A DNA stretch of 64,000 bases from Glandiceps talaboti (GCF_964340395.1 NC_135559.1:14316259-14380258), one strand, 5' to 3'. Positions 14,701 to 30,400 are shown, counted from the first letter of the stretch. The notes: generated from the letters alone by a model not told the origin. Numbers and translations: made by a program.

Positions 14701-17700
14701 GGTCCCATTGTGACTAAGACTAAGGAATCTAGGCCAAACTGCCCCTTTATGACATTTTCTGCAAAGGGTGTAACACTAACTGTATCTCCCAAAAATCTTT
14801 ATTCTAAAACCTAAAAAGACTATATTCCATTTCACATGTACTTACTTATATTCTTACATTTAGGTTGTTATCCCCGTCCCCAAAACCTCTAACCCTAAAG
14901 ATACTTGCCATCTTGATTTTATTTAGGTTACGAAATAGGTTAGGATACAAAGTGCCTATAGTAGGCCCAGTGTTCTTTAGCCTTGCTATGATGGATACTC
15001 TAAATCCCTAACCCTAATGTTACTTGTTGCCTTCATCTTGTTGGAGTTACTAAAGAAACTAGGGTGTACAACATATACATGTATATTGGGATAGTGTTCT
15101 TCATTCAGTGGGTTCTCTAAGAACTTGTTAGTCCTAATGTTAGTAGTCTCCTCCATTTTGTTTGGGTGACAAAAGACTGAGGGTAATACACAACATGTAT
15201 GTTGGGCCCAGTGTTCTTTAGTCTTGCCATGGTGGATACTCTAACGTCCATAACTCTAGTCTAGTCGCCTTCATTTTGTTTACAACCAGCGACAGGCAAG
15301 CATTTACAAGCGGAACTTGTTACGAACAGGGAAAGTAAATAAACAAATTGGATTAATGAATACTTGGTTCAGCGTGTTGGAACAACAGGCTTCGTTACAT
15401 GTACAGGAATTGCCAGGGGATCTTGAAATTCTTTGTAAATATGAACTCTTATGTAATGAAGTCATAAAACTGTTCTTACCATGATATAGAACACAAGTGT
15501 CTGCAGTTCCAACATGGTGTGCCAAGTAATCTAATTCATTCATTTACTTTCCCCGTTTGTAACAAATTCTGCTCGTAAATGCTTCCCCGTCGCTGGTTGT
15601 AAAAAGAAATTTACTAAATGGGTTAAGGTACACAACATATTTATTTTGCTCGTTTCCTTCAGTCCTGCCCAATTTTGCTGTTTGATAAATTAACTTTCAT
15701 CCAGGGTCTCTACCAGATATTTTTTGCACAGTGCTTTTGCAATATTGTGAAATCTAAAAAAAAAAACAGTATTCAAAAACGTCATCAAAAGTTTGTATCG
15801 TAATATCTAAACATCACAATTGATTACACATTGTGTTATCAAATTCACACGATTATTGTGTGCCATTGTTAATGTAGTTAATGTAATATTTTCCCGCCAA
15901 CTTAAAATATTACAATTCCTGTGAATTTTGAAAATAATGTGAGAGCATATGTTTTGCAGTTAATCCTGAAATACATGGGTGATTGGGGATGGGGATGGGG
16001 GTGTTTGTTTACATACAAAAAAACTATAAGTTGATAAAAAAAAGACTACTTATGGAGTGACAGAATTAAAAATATTAAAAATATAATGAAAATGCCTATT
16101 TGATGACAATAGTGTTAATGCACTTGTTTCAATGATAACCAACAAGTGACCCATTTTCTAGTAATTCTCTCCTAAAAATAGGGTATGAGGGCCTTTAAAA
16201 GGTAAATAAGTAAACTCTATTCTAGTGAGGACCTTTCAATTAGGTATAGGACTGAAATCGGAATATGATAAAATTGGGCATTTTTTCAATCTACTGAGTT
16301 CACTTTTTTTTACGTAGCACTAGCAGTAAGTCTTCCAGTTAGGCTATGTCACTTTAATACACATTGTTACATTTTTGAGAGGACTTCCTCCTCCAGGTTG
16401 TTAAATGTTTTCATTTAATGAAAGAGTTTAGGACATTTATTTGTTACATTATCTGTGTTTGGTTATAATAAATTCATCTGGTTGAAAACTTAATATGCAA
16501 ATTATTTGAATGTGCTAGTTAAATTTGCATATTAGTGCAATTAATGTCTAATTTGAATGTAATATGTTTGTGTGTATAGGATCTAGAATGGTAATCATGA
16601 CATTTTTTTGTGATTTAGTCAATAATTCCAGTCAGGGAGTGTGCTCTTTTTTGGGGGAAATATTGGTCACAGAATACTTCAAAAGATAATTTTTACAAAC
16701 AGTTTTATGTGGAAAGTCATTTCAAACTTTGCAACGACCATATATGGTATATTGCCAAATATGGAAAGTCAGTGTATACTTTGCCATGGCCATATATGAT
16801 AGTATTACCGTATATGGGAAAATCTTTGCATAATTTTGCCTTGACCATATATGGTAGTGTGTTTATGCAGATTTTTAATTGAGACAGACAGCTCGAGGTT
16901 GCGTTTTCTAAGGTGTTACTGCTGATTTTTTGAAGCTTATGTTTGTTGTAGTAATTTCCAAGCAGAGACAAAAAGGTGCAGAACAATTGTGGGATTGAAA
17001 GTTACTTTAGAATTTTGCAGGTTTTTTCCCAATTTTGACGTATACTTTAGTATCAATTGTATATGAACTTGGAAAAAAACAACTTGTGATATTTCAATCT
17101 CATCAATTGATGTATGGTTGTCATGGTTACCCCATGCACAATTTTCCTGGGAACTCCATGGATGGTTGTCATAGTGATGAGTAGTAACAGTACAAGTAGT
17201 AAGTTTCATTTGGGTTGTTTTGTAGATCTGGTGTACATCAGTGTTTTTTGCACAAATTATGAAACAACGTGATTGAACATTTAAGAAGAAAAATGTCGTA
17301 TGTCAAAACAACAAAACTACTCTCTATGCAATAACAATCCTGATTTAAGTCGACTAAAGAGTCTTTTTTTCATGCAAGAGAGCTTCCTTGTATATTTCAA
17401 TTTATTTCACCTTGATCATAAAAATGATATTAAAAGTTGTGTTGTACAACGTTATGGTTTCATTGGATTAGATCGATCGATGTTGCAATAAAACATACTT
17501 ACAGAGGTAGATCGAATTTCTCGTGATGTTTTTATCCTTCTGTCTAAGAATGTTTGAGAGAAGTAGGTGAGCAAGGGGGTTGGTAGGTAGGCCTTCAGAT
17601 AAATAATGTATTTCAGGCCCTTTTTTGTACACTTTGTGTACTTGCAGTTTGACGACCAGTTGTAATAGAATGTGAGACAAGATGAACTTTTTGTTGAAAG

Positions 17701-18409
17701 TTCCTTGTATGGAGGCAACCTCCATCTGTTCCTTCCTCCTAAAAGTGATAACAACCTTCCAACCTGTCAATCCAACCATGTGTTCCCTGGCTTAACTCCT
17801 CCTACCTACAGATATGGCTGACTATGCTTTGACCAATCACCTCCTCTGTAGAATTTCCCTATGAATACTTAATGAACTCAGAACATGCCTCACTCTGATT
17901 ACAGGCTAGATGTTGGACTGGCAAACCCTATAGGCACATGCTATTGTTACTGGCAGACTTTAAAAATAATGCTCTAAATGGATTCGAAGCTTTGAAAATA
18001 TCATTGCAGGTTCAGTTCCACTGCCCAGCCCGATAACTTTGCAATTGGAAGTCTTTTTAGTACATTTCCACTGCATTGCCCAATAGAATTGTTATGAGAA
18101 GATTTGAAAAATAATGCTAAATACCATTTCAGCAAGACTGGAAAATAGAATGTTGTAATTCCACTGCCCTGTCCATGCATTGCATTGTTACTGGAAGACT
18201 ATGATACAAGTCCATTGCATATCCTGTTGTGTTATGTTATGTTATGTTGTGTTATGTTATGTTATGTTATGTTATGTTACCCCGGTATGTTATGTTATGT
18301 TATGTTATGTTATGTTATGTTATGTTTTGTGATGTTTTACTTTGTTCTACTTGTCTGTCTTGAAAGTGCAAGCTGTTAAAACAAATTGCTACATCTCAGT
18401 CTGTGGACG

Positions 18410-18491
<82 letters not shown>

Positions 18492-21400
18492 ATTATAATT
18501 ATCCCACAAATACAATAGTTTCAACGTGATAGTGATATCTAATATTTTAAGACTTTCTGTAGGCCATGCAAATTTGTTTGGACAAGTTGGAAAATATTAG
18601 ATGATTTAGATTAAAATTGCAAACATGCCATTGAGGCTGTGTTTAAACCTTGATTTGTTACCCCATCTGAAAATATGTCAGACAATTTAAACCCCCCCCC
18701 ATTGAGTATGATGTCATATGTCCTGAAATTAGCATGTGTGCATTGACAGCTTTCATGACCTCTATGCGACCCCACATCTTAGCATTCATGATGAAATTCA
18801 TTTAATCTGAATGAGAATTATAAATCTCTTCAGTCTCGTAACTTACTTTGGAAACCAATAAAAATGTAAATTGTCTTTCTTTGAAGATGCATTGTGGCAA
18901 TAAGACCTACAAAAAATTGTGTAGTTCCAAATACGTGCAATTTTAGAATAGGTGGGATAGGTAAATTAAAAAAAAAAATCTAATTTTTTTTTCATGTCAC
19001 GATGTGTAAGTGTCTAGTTCAGGTAGTTATGTTTTCCGTTGTTTTCCATATGGTCTATGTCATTGGTTTCTCCCTATCAGCCATTACAGATTGGAAGAAG
19101 AGTTTTATATTGTCTTTTTAAGTTGATCTTAGTTTCCACATCTGTTATTTTTCGTGAGACTTCACAATTTTCACGATTTTATTATTTTTTCTGTTGAATA
19201 CATAAAGTTAAGGTCGACAGTGAAAGACTAGGTGGAGTAGGGTAACCGCAACCAAACAACTTTTTTTTAGGCCTTACAAACACAACATTTGGATGGCATG
19301 CTCAGCTTATAAGTAGATGTAAATTTATTCAAAAATGTTACACCTAGTTTGGGTCATACAAAGGTCATGATAGTTTGCCTGCTTAGTAAAAGAATGCTGG
19401 GTAAATAATAAAAGAGAAAGTGGTGATTTTTCTTCCAACAGTTGTAGTTCACGCCAGCCTTCCTAAGTCAGACTCGTCAACCAAAATAGAAACAACAACA
19501 GTGACAACAACGTCCACCACCATCCGGAATACTCCAATGGCATCGGATGAAGGTACTGGAAGTCAAGGAAGCCAGGAAGAAACTGACGGAACAAGGAGAA
19601 AGGTATCAGGACTTGAATTATTGAAGGTAGCCTGAGACGTTTTGGTGCACTTCCCAAGCTAGACTAGCTGCAAGATGTAGGCACTGGCAGATTAATAAAG
19701 TTGGTGAAGTAATGATACACAGGGATGCACAAATTAACCATGCTTTGCTTACAGTTGCATTGATTTGGTATTAATCAATATACAAGATTTTTGAACAGTC
19801 AACAACTGGAAAGTTTGTGTGTATTAATACTTACAACTTAACGCTAAAATACTTACTCCAGTAGTCTAGTTTCCAATATGCGTTACAATCACTGCAAGGA
19901 TAGTGATCGTAGGGAACGTCGACTGTGCGGACAGTTATAGAATCTAGTGGTCTCTTAAATTAAAAGCATTTGATTGGCTACTGTTAATGTTCATGTGATC
20001 ATGTATGATATAAGCTGTACAAGGCTTCATCAAAAACAACAAACTTGCATCCCAAATTGGTTTTCGTGGTATATTTCTCGTCAATAACTGTTTGCTTTTT
20101 AATTGCCAATGCATCCATTTCTTTCACTTTTCCCAACTTTATTACTTTGTTGTGTTTTTTAGTTAATAATGCATGAAAATAAAAATGGTACAATGATTTC
20201 TTAGCAGGGTATGCACTGTAGTTGTGCTAAGCGGTGTCATAATGGTGGCTTTTACAGGTGTTAGAATCAGAACTGCATTGTGAAGGAACGTGTAGTTGAG
20301 GCAATATTGGTATTTTTTTTCTGTTGTTACTCTTTGATGCCAAGGGAAATGCTTCTGTTCCTGTGTTATCTTCAGCATGCTGGCTTGCCTCACACAAGAG
20401 TCATTCATTCACCATGGGCTATTTTCGTGTCATAATTTCAAAAAATTCAACTGTACTCACGGGGCTTCATATTTTACAACCAGCGACAAGAAAGCATGTA
20501 CAAGTGGAACTTGTTACAAATAGGGAAAGTAAATTCTGTAAAACCTGGACATTTTTGTTAAAGACTTATTTCACCTATTTAGCTGGCAAACAAAACTATG
20601 AAAGTAAATAGGGACTAAAATGGCTTCTTGTATATGAACACAATTTACCAGTCTGGCAATTAGTAACAAGTTGTCCTTTAGAACTTGCTGAAGACTGTAC
20701 AATCGCAAAATTTTCTAGTAGCGAAAATACCTAGGTTTACAGTAAATAAATTTGGCAGAGCATGCCATGTTGGAACTACACAGACTTGTATTCCATTTCA
20801 TGATTTGATAAGAACAGTTTTATGGCCTCCTTAAGTGTACAGGGTAACTTGAAATTCTTTGTGAATGTGAGCTATTGCGTGAAGAGGCTATAAAACTATT
20901 CTTATCAAACCATGGAATGTAATACAAGTCTCTGTACTTCCAACATGCCATGCGAAGTGTTGTTAATCCAATTCAATTATTTACTTTTCCTGCTTGAAAC
21001 AAGTTTTGTTTGTAAATGCTTACTTGTCACTGGTTGTATAGCATTCAGGAATTATGGCTGCCCTGGATAGATAGACTGAAAGATTTGTCACTGAGGGCGC
21101 TCCAACTTGCTGTCGTTTAGGCATAAACATCAATGTGGCACACTCACAACAAAAGTTCTTCTGTGTACTGGGTAGAGTGTGTATAATATTAGTTTGGTAA
21201 TCAAGGTCTTAGTTTACTAAGATAGACACACACTGAATACTATTGTCACAACATGTTAATACAACAGTGATAAGCTATTAAATGTACCTTGGTTTAATCA
21301 TAGTCTCAGTTGGGAGGCGTCGGCAGAGTTTTATTGGCAAAGTTCTATAAACTTGCAGTACTGTTTTGGGACTTCCAATGTTTACACTATGTTGATCACA

Positions 21401-24400
21401 GGGTGATTAGATTCATATAACTGAGGAACCACTATCACCCACTTGTGTAATCTACCACATTGAACAGTAGTTTTAGTTTGTGTCTATCTTAGTAAACCAA
21501 AGCCTCAATTAACAGAGTTGTATGTCTATATAAGCATATATAATATTCCATGCATGTTACAGGGATGGCAAGAATAGTACAGCATTTGCATTATTGACGT
21601 ATGTAGTTGTTATTGCCTGATGCAATGATGAGTGATTACCGACAGCATAACGATTACCAATAAAGAAATACCAAAAACCATGGACCTATGATTATGTTAA
21701 GGTGATTTAAGGGGCACTAGCTGAGTTTACACATGTTTAGGTGTCGTTTATGCTGCATACTTATAACGTACTTACAGTATTGTATTTACTGGAGCACACT
21801 TTGCCACCACTGTCCAGAAGGGCTGATTAGCTGTAAAACAGACTCATTTCTGTAAAATGACATGTGGAACAATATGGTTGTTTGACATGTAGGGTGCTAT
21901 GACTACATGGATAGGACATGTTGCTGTATTAATAGTTTAGTAGATGGCTTTAACATTGAGGACAGTATATTAGAACTATGCCATTTGACAAAGAAAGTGG
22001 TATTAATACAACATAACTTTTCGACATAGAGGGCAGTATTGCAAAGTGGCTATTTGATATAGAAAGTGGTATTACAGCATAACTGTTTGACATAGAGGGC
22101 AGTATTACAGTGTTTTCTTGATATAGAAAGTGGTATTATAACCTAGCTATTTGACATAGAGGGCAGTATTACAAAGTGGCTATTTGATATTACATCAAAC
22201 CTTTTCAACATAGAGGGCAGTATTACAAAGTTGCCACATGTATTTGATTTAGAAAGTGGTATTGCAACATACCTTTTTGACATAGAGGGCAGTATTACAG
22301 CATGGCTGTTGATGGGAGCGAGTGCAATTACTTGCTATGAAATTAATTGCTGTATAATATAGGGGTTGCTATGGCACAAGTTGCTTCAATGTTCAAGCCA
22401 CAATGACAAATAATTATTAGACATTTGGTGATGTAATCAGCTGGCATTACTTCATCAAAAGTTGTGTTCAGGATGGTTATGAATGTAATGTATTGAAAAT
22501 GCTCAAATTGCAACAGTGTTACATTATCCATTTTAGTTTCAATGTATCTTTTAAAATACCCTGAACACTACATACAAGTGGTGATAAAGAAATGAAAAAA
22601 ATAAGTGCTGTTGCTATGGTTTCACATACATACCATATCCTGTAACAAACTAATTAGCCGGGCAAAAGTAACAAATTCACATATACCTCATAATCAAAAT
22701 AGACCTTTAATGTGTAGCGCCCTCTATCAACCATTAAGAACACCATACAGCAGGTGTCTGTCTCCTAATAATCATAGAAATCCAGTCCAGTTGAAATGCA
22801 TTGTCACTGTTGTACATAATACCATGGTTTACGACTTGAGGGCAATATTACCTATTTTTGCTGACCCATTAGCACATTGATTAGTCACTCCTACACTAGA
22901 GGGGGCTATTCATAATAAAGGTCTATAGTTATGATATTAATGAACACCAATACTATGCAACGATTGACTTTTATCTTACGCCAGAGACATCTACAGACAA
23001 GGTCTGTTTTGCACATTATTAACATAGAGGGGGCTATTTACCATGCAGATCTATAACAATGATATTAATATTTTAATATTAATAACTGACCTTTATCTCT
23101 CTCCAGAGACATCCAACAGACAAGGCCTATTTTGCATCCTCCTGACACAGAGGGCGATATTTATCATACAGGTCTATAACTATGATTGACTTTCATCTCT
23201 CTATAGAGACATCCAACAGACGAGGTCTGCTGTGCATCCTAGTAACAAAGAGGGCGATATTTATCATTCAGGCCTATAGCTATGATATTAATGATTGATT
23301 CTTTATCTTCATTTACAGAGACATCCAACAGACAAGGCCTATTTCATTGCCAAGGAGATACTGACAACAGAACGAACTTACATCAAAGACCTGGAGGTCA
23401 TAGTTGTGGTAAGAATCAAATGCTCAAGTCAAAAAATCATACACAGACTTTAGGTAGGAGAGTGTATCATTTACAGCTAAAATGATGTAGGCTTGGTGTT
23501 TCACTCATGTGACATGACATTTAATACATACCCTCAGACAACTTTTAATGTAGTAGAAACAATTATATAGGTGCCGTGCGCAGTGGGGATGTAGAAGAAG
23601 TGAAGTTGATATGCTGATTATCAATTAGCAAATAAACAATTGCAGCCATTAAAATCATCAAGTCCATTTGTAATGTTTTCATTAGAAACCTATTTCTACT
23701 GCATTGTGAAAGAATAGCAATGCTTATCAGTGTTCTATGGGATTGGACAAAGGGTCCTGCTGTGTTTATTGTATAATTTCTTTCTTACCTCCACTTTGAC
23801 AAATCTGTCTGTTCATTTATTATTTATTTCCTCCAGTGTACCACTTCTTCAAAGACAGTTTGTTTTAATGTGTTTTCTCTAGTGTGTGTCTCATTTTCAA
23901 CAACCCTCTGTCATAATTTCTTGCCACCAAAGTCATAACCTGACAGTTCATGTATCTCTGCTACACTTTCTGAGAATTTCAAACAGAGTACAGCTATTGT
24001 TTGATTTATTTTCAGTGGTTCCGTAAAGCTGTCATGAAGGAGAGTGCAATGCCTACCACAGTATTAGACATGCTATTTAACAACCTAGACCCAATCTATG
24101 ATTTCCACTGTGGGTTTGTCAAAGAGGTGGAACAAAGATTAGCAACTTGGTAAGTAAAAGGAGAAACATACATAGTTCTATTTCACCACTAGAGGGCACA
24201 GTTTATTGGCAATGTCTTTGGATAACTCAATGAACCCATTCTTAGGAGGGGAACTTTATTCACTATTCAAGACTAAAGTTGATATTGGTTTGGGCTACAG
24301 CTTTATTTTTTTGCCATGAAATAAATATGCAGTGACTTCAAATGTGTAAATGACAGTTCTCATGCTTTGATGGTATGTTTGCAGGGAGGGTCGTTCCAAT

Positions 24401-27400
24401 GCCCATCTCAAAGGGAACTATCAGAGGATAGGAGATATCATGGAGAAAAACATGAAAGAAATCAAGGTAAGAAACTCATATTCAATTCTCATTATGAATA
24501 TACATCCAAATTGAGTTAGTCCAGAAGTCCTAGACTAGATTTAGTAAATATTGGTTTTTATATTTTACTGGTTCTCCAACTTGTAGTATTACTTGCTCTT
24601 CAACTTCACTTATGTTGTAATTTGTTGATCACGGCATCACTAGAATTGAGAGATAATATCAATGATAAATGCCAGGATGTACACATTGGAACTATTACTA
24701 AACCAAAGTATTTGTATTACATTGAATGATATGACTGCTATAGTTGTAAGTAATTTGAAAATTTGAATTCTGTCATTCTTATAGTTGTTTGAATTTGTAG
24801 ATACAACTGCCGACATCAGACCGTGGACAAACAGAACTTTTTTTGCAAACAGGGAAAGTAAACAAATGATATGGAAACATAACATTGGAAAATAACAAGA
24901 TAGAAATCATTTTGCTACCGTGAAAATGAGCAATTGTAATTTGTCAAAATTTTGTGCTGCAGGAGGGGATCCCATACCCTCCCCACTGTATTTTCCAGAT
25001 ATACACATGGTATGTGCACTATCCCAAGGGATGTTTCACATTTAGTTCTTTAAAAAAAAAACTAAATTGTAAAACATTCCTTTGGGAGAGGTCTTACTGA
25101 CAATTTTTCTTCTTGTTGCAATAGTTATACACAGGCTACATGCAGAAACATGATGAAATCCTGACAGAACTAGAAATGGCAACGAGGAGATCTAAGAAAT
25201 TTGAAATGGTGTACAAAGAATTTGAACTTCAGAAAGTGTGCTACCTTCCCTTCAATACATTCCTGCTGAAGCCAGTCCAGAGGTTGCTACACTATAAACT
25301 CATTCTAGAAAGTAAGTCAGAGAGTAGTCTAAGTGCTATCCTGCATCAAATCTCAAGATCTCTCTCTACGTCTAGTAGAGAGTTACATGATGAGTTATGA
25401 CTTCTAGAACAAGCATAATGTTTTGGCACATGACAATTTTGAGAAATTGTACCGGTATCATATTCACTGTGAATTTGCCATCAAATTTACATGGAGTAGG
25501 GAGCTACTGAGGCTTTGGAAGACCCCTTACTGTTCTGAGGGGGTGGTAAATACATGCCTTCAAATTATCTTTTTGATGTGTGTCATAGCATTATAATGTC
25601 TTAAGGTAAATTTTTCTAAATATGTATACTTGTCTCAGACTAAGAAAATATTTGTAGATATCCAAACTAGATCTGTCTTTAAATGCTTGTACAGAATTGC
25701 ACAAATGTTTTTGAAACTTTGGGCACAGCAAAATAAAATCTACTGAGCTAGCCCTCATGGGTTCTGTATCAAGTAGGGAGAAATTGTGTCAGAATTGGCA
25801 CATTAAATAAAACATCAGATATTCCAAAGCCTAAATTACATCTTGTCAACCCTGTGTTGACAAACTGTACAGTGCACTGTTGGGGATCTTTCTTGCATAG
25901 ACAGTGCTGTTTGGAGTAGACACATGATGGTAAAACAAACAGACTGTTTTCCTGTAAGAAAAAGTGTGAATTTGAAATGAAAATAAATGTTAGTTTTGAA
26001 GATCACTACAGTGTTTGTGTATGTTGCTTGCAGGACTGTTGAAACATTACCCAGCCAACCATGCTGACTATGTGGACTGCCAAGGTAAGTCTGTAATACA
26101 TTGTAGTCATTTTATGGTTAAGTCAACACATTGTTATCATTTTGTGGTCAGAATTGATCACTGTAGTCATATTGTACTTAGATTTGATACATTGTAGATA
26201 GAATTGATACATGGTAGTCTTGTTGTAGGCAGAATTGATACATTGCACTCATTTTGTGGGTCAGTATTGATACATTATAGTGATATTGTGACCAGAAATC
26301 AGACACTGTTGTAAAGTTATGGTCAGAATTGAGACACTGTTGTCATTTTGTGGTCAGAATTGATATATTGTAGTAATTTTGTGATCAAATTGATACATTA
26401 TAGTCATGTTATGGGTCAGAATTAATACATGGTTGTCATGTTGTGGTCAGAAGTGATACATTGTTGTAATGTTGTGGACAGAATTGATTGAATACAGTCA
26501 TGTTGTGGTCAGTATTGATACATTGTTGTCATGTTGTCAGGATTGATACATTGCTATCATGTTGTGGTTGGAATTGATATATTGTTGTAATGTTGTGGTT
26601 GGAATTGATACATTGTTGTCATGTTGTGCTTGGAATTGATACATTGTTGTAATCAGAATTGATAGAATGCAGTCATGTTGTTGTCAGAATTGATACATTG
26701 TAGTCATGTTAGGGTCAGTATTGATACATTGTAGTTCTGTTGTTGTTAGTATTGATACAATGCACTCATTTTGTGGTGGGATTGTTACATTGATCGTATC
26801 TTCTCTCTGCTTGTCCATGCACATTGCATGTATTGTAACTATGTCAATATAGAAAAATTGCTCTCTTTGTGTGAACATCTAAATATTTCAGTGGTACCGG
26901 TAACCGTGTAGCAGTTCCATGTCACCTTGCAACTATTATTACCTAAATACTTGTGTATACCTATTATTATGCAATTCAAGACATGTTCTCATCTCATTTG
27001 TTACCTTTTAGCTGCATTGGAAGAAGTGAATGAAGCAACTAGCCATGTACATGAAAGTATGAAGAAACTGGAAAACTTCCAGAAATTGACAGAATTGCAA
27101 CGAGATTTAGTTGGTATAGAGAATTTAGTCCAACCAGGCAGAGTAAGTAGAGTCTTCTTATTATACCTTTTACTCTCACTTTTCTAAGAGCCACGTTTTA
27201 TTTTTTTCGACTCTCATTTTATTTCTTTGTATTGCAGATGTGTTTGTAATGTATTTCTATGTGTTTTACTCCAATGCGTGGAAATCTGTTCATGGATACA
27301 TTGCTTTCAATAAATAAAATGAAATAAATAATATCTTATGACGAAAGGGGCCCTCTTGACAAGAGCCCAGGGCTAATAGGGCCCTATTTTCGTTCCATTG

Positions 27401-30400
27401 TGCATATATGACATGCCCTGACTGATAGACTGAAAAATACACCATGTTATTCCGCCCTCACCAGCTTCCTCTCTCAGGGGTTGACCAATATGTGAGGGGG
27501 CCCCGTCACCACGTACGTTACTGATTATATGTACCTGACTGGTAGACAATTGTAATGTTTTGTCATTACAGATGGTCTAAGAATTAATATTTTGAATTTG
27601 CTTATCTTGTAGGACTTCATCAGAGAGGGCTGTCTTCATAAACTCTCCAGGAAAGGCTATCAGCAGAGAATGTTCTTCCTGTTTTCTGATATGTTAATAT
27701 ACACCAGTAAAGGTGTCACTGCGACAAACCAGTTCAAAGTTCACGGTCAAATTCCTCTCAAAGGCATAGTGGTAAGAAGTTCATCTAAATATAAAAGTCC
27801 ATGTTTGAATTTGACGTTGAGTAAAGATATTGCTATGGAAATCAAGTAAGACAGACACAAAGCATAGCAACATGTTGATGTAAGCTAGCAACGGATGTAG
27901 ATGTAATTAAACTCACAGTAGAGTGGCATCTCTTATAGGAAGTGGTCACACATTTCACCTCTTTCACTGTTCACACTATCTTGATTACAGGGTGATTATA
28001 TTCACATAATTGTGAAACTGCTGTCACTTGTGTAATCTACCACATCAAACACTAATATCTTTAGTTTATGTCTATAGTATATAGCCAACAACTTATGCTT
28101 TGCATAGTAGGAAGTACTTGCAAAAATAAGTATTTGTCAGCCAAAATTAGAGCGCCACATCTCAAAATATTTTTGACTCAGTGAGTAGAAATTTTCATTT
28201 GTAAATAAGGACCAAGAGTCCATACACATTCATTCTCTTTCTTGTAATATGATTTCAACAGTCTGATAAGTTATAAACTTACATATTTATGCTTTGGTAA
28301 TTTGAAACATATATATTTCTGTTTACCCCAGATTGAAGAGAGTCAACAGGAGAGAGCTTCACCATATTGTTTTACCATATATGGAGGCAGTAAAACCTTA
28401 GTATTGGCAGCTAGCTCAGAGGAAGAGAAAGAAAAATGGATGGCAGTAAGTGTTAAGGATTTCTTCCTCAAACTTTAGGCTAATTATCATTAGCTGTGTA
28501 CAACAAGTTCTGGATTGCATGGATTGACCAAAAACAAAACTGAAGACTCATTCATATAACAAAGCTTATTGTGTAGTCTAACAATGCAATGTCACTTTAA
28601 AGAACAATACTGTTGATTTTTGCATGTTATAAATTTGATTGATTGATTGATTAATCATGTGATTGTACTTTTCAGGACATCAAAACTGCTATGGCCATGG
28701 CACAGAAACAAAACAAATCAATGGAATCTATTGGCTCATCGGAAGCCTCCTTTGACGCCGATAATACTCTTGAAGAGTCAGAAGAAGACATTACATCACC
28801 AAGAGGCTCTCTGGAACGACAGACACACCACAGAGCCAACACAACCATGCATGTATGCTGGCACAGGAATACGAGTGTCAGCATGACAGACCATGCAAGG
28901 GGAGTAGAGGTAGGTACTGATTGGATCAGCCGTGTCAGGTGATGTCTTTTTGGATGTCATGTGATAAAAAAGGTCAATTCTGATTGGTTAAGTCAGTGCT
29001 ATTTGATAACCATTTGGGTATCATTGAAAAGGGAATTCCTTATTGGTTAAATCATGGTCATGTGATGACCTTGTGGGTATCATGTGATGAGACAGTTAAT
29101 TCCTGATTGGTTAAGTTATTGTGATGCTACATGTAAGTGATGCATACACTCAGCAAGTTTCGATTTTCCTGACATAAAATACTAACTTTGTATTGTTATA
29201 ACTAGGGCATGATTATAAAATTGCGTTTTCAGATTCAACTCATGAATATTTATATCAGCTCTGAAATTTGTAGTACATTTAATCATTTTAAGAATCAGCC
29301 CTGGATATTTGTTATTAGCTCTAATTCATATTACAATTAAATCTTCTCAGAATCAACTTTCGATATCACCCTGGTAGTTGAGCTTTTGGTTTTCTAAGAT
29401 AGACACAAACTAAAAACTATTGTTGCAACATGTTGATACAACAGTGATAGGCTATTGAATGGATGTTGGTTTAATTATAGTCTCAGTAGGGAGGTGTCTC
29501 TGAAAACTAGTTTATTTTGAGTTCCATGAATTTGCAATGCTGGTTTGGGGCTTCCGATTTTTACACTATCTTGATCACAGGGTGATTAGAATCACACAAC
29601 AGCGGAACTGCTATCACCCACTTGTGTAATCTACCACATTGAAGAACAATAGATTTAGTGTGTGCCTATTGTAGTAAACAGAAGAAGTCTTGATTACCAG
29701 AGCTGTATTTGTTATTTGCTCTAATTCATATTATAAATAAACCATTTCAGAATCAACTCAGTGGATATTTGTTACGGAAGTTTAAGAATAGCAATGGTTG
29801 GCAGAAACTCTGGGTTGTCTTTACCAACTTTTGTTTATTCTTCTACAAGACATACCAGGTGAGTGTTCTTCAAGATGTCTCTTCTGTGGTATCCTCAGAC
29901 CAAGATGGTGGTTCTGTATTTTGTTCTATTTCAGTGGCGTGTAACCATGTGATTGAAAGCTGTCAATGTCTAGTTTAATGAATATTATACTAGTAAAATA
30001 ATAATGTAGATTTCATCATACCCATTTTACTGTACTCTATTTCTGTATGTATCATGGTGCCCAAATAGTTGAGTGGAAAAATATTTTTATCACATTGACT
30101 CCTGTGTACCAATAGCCACGATTATATTGTACAATAATGTTTTGATTCCCGCTTATTGCAATACTGGTAAATACCAGTAAGGTGATCTATTTTCAAACTG
30201 ATTTATTTTGGCACAAGTCAGCTAAATAATCTAAACCAGTTAAAATCAGTACATAGTGAAAAAATGCAGTCCCAATTTGTTCAAAATTAATCATTGTCTC
30301 TGGTTAGTCCTAGTGGTTTACCACTTTCCTAGATTGGTAGTCCAAGGCTGGTGACCAGTAGTCCCTTTTTCCTGAACTAAAAACGGAACTCCCATTGGAA

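Larger units (their letters stand above)
8845..19441. other. Long AT-rich interval: short-isoform 3' UTR and/or FARP intron
   Basis: No conserved coding exon was recognised. Several AATAAA hexamers occur (9463, 9971, 11311). The rest holds MITEs, a ~145-bp tandem repeat, a CArG-box repeat, and (TTATG)n and (TG)n microsatellites annotated separately. A divergent linker exon could be missed. Confidence 0.6.

Noticed and set aside
18185-18379. Met-Leu-Cys-Tyr-Val repeat protein
   Set aside because: Translation of the (TTATG)n microsatellite.
7429-19441. Simple splice from GTGAGT at 7429 to the acceptor before 19442
   Set aside because: Upstream phase 0 would read TTG TAG immediately; the frame does not fit. 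Exon skipping to 19458 or a phase-1 donor such as 7994 fits better.
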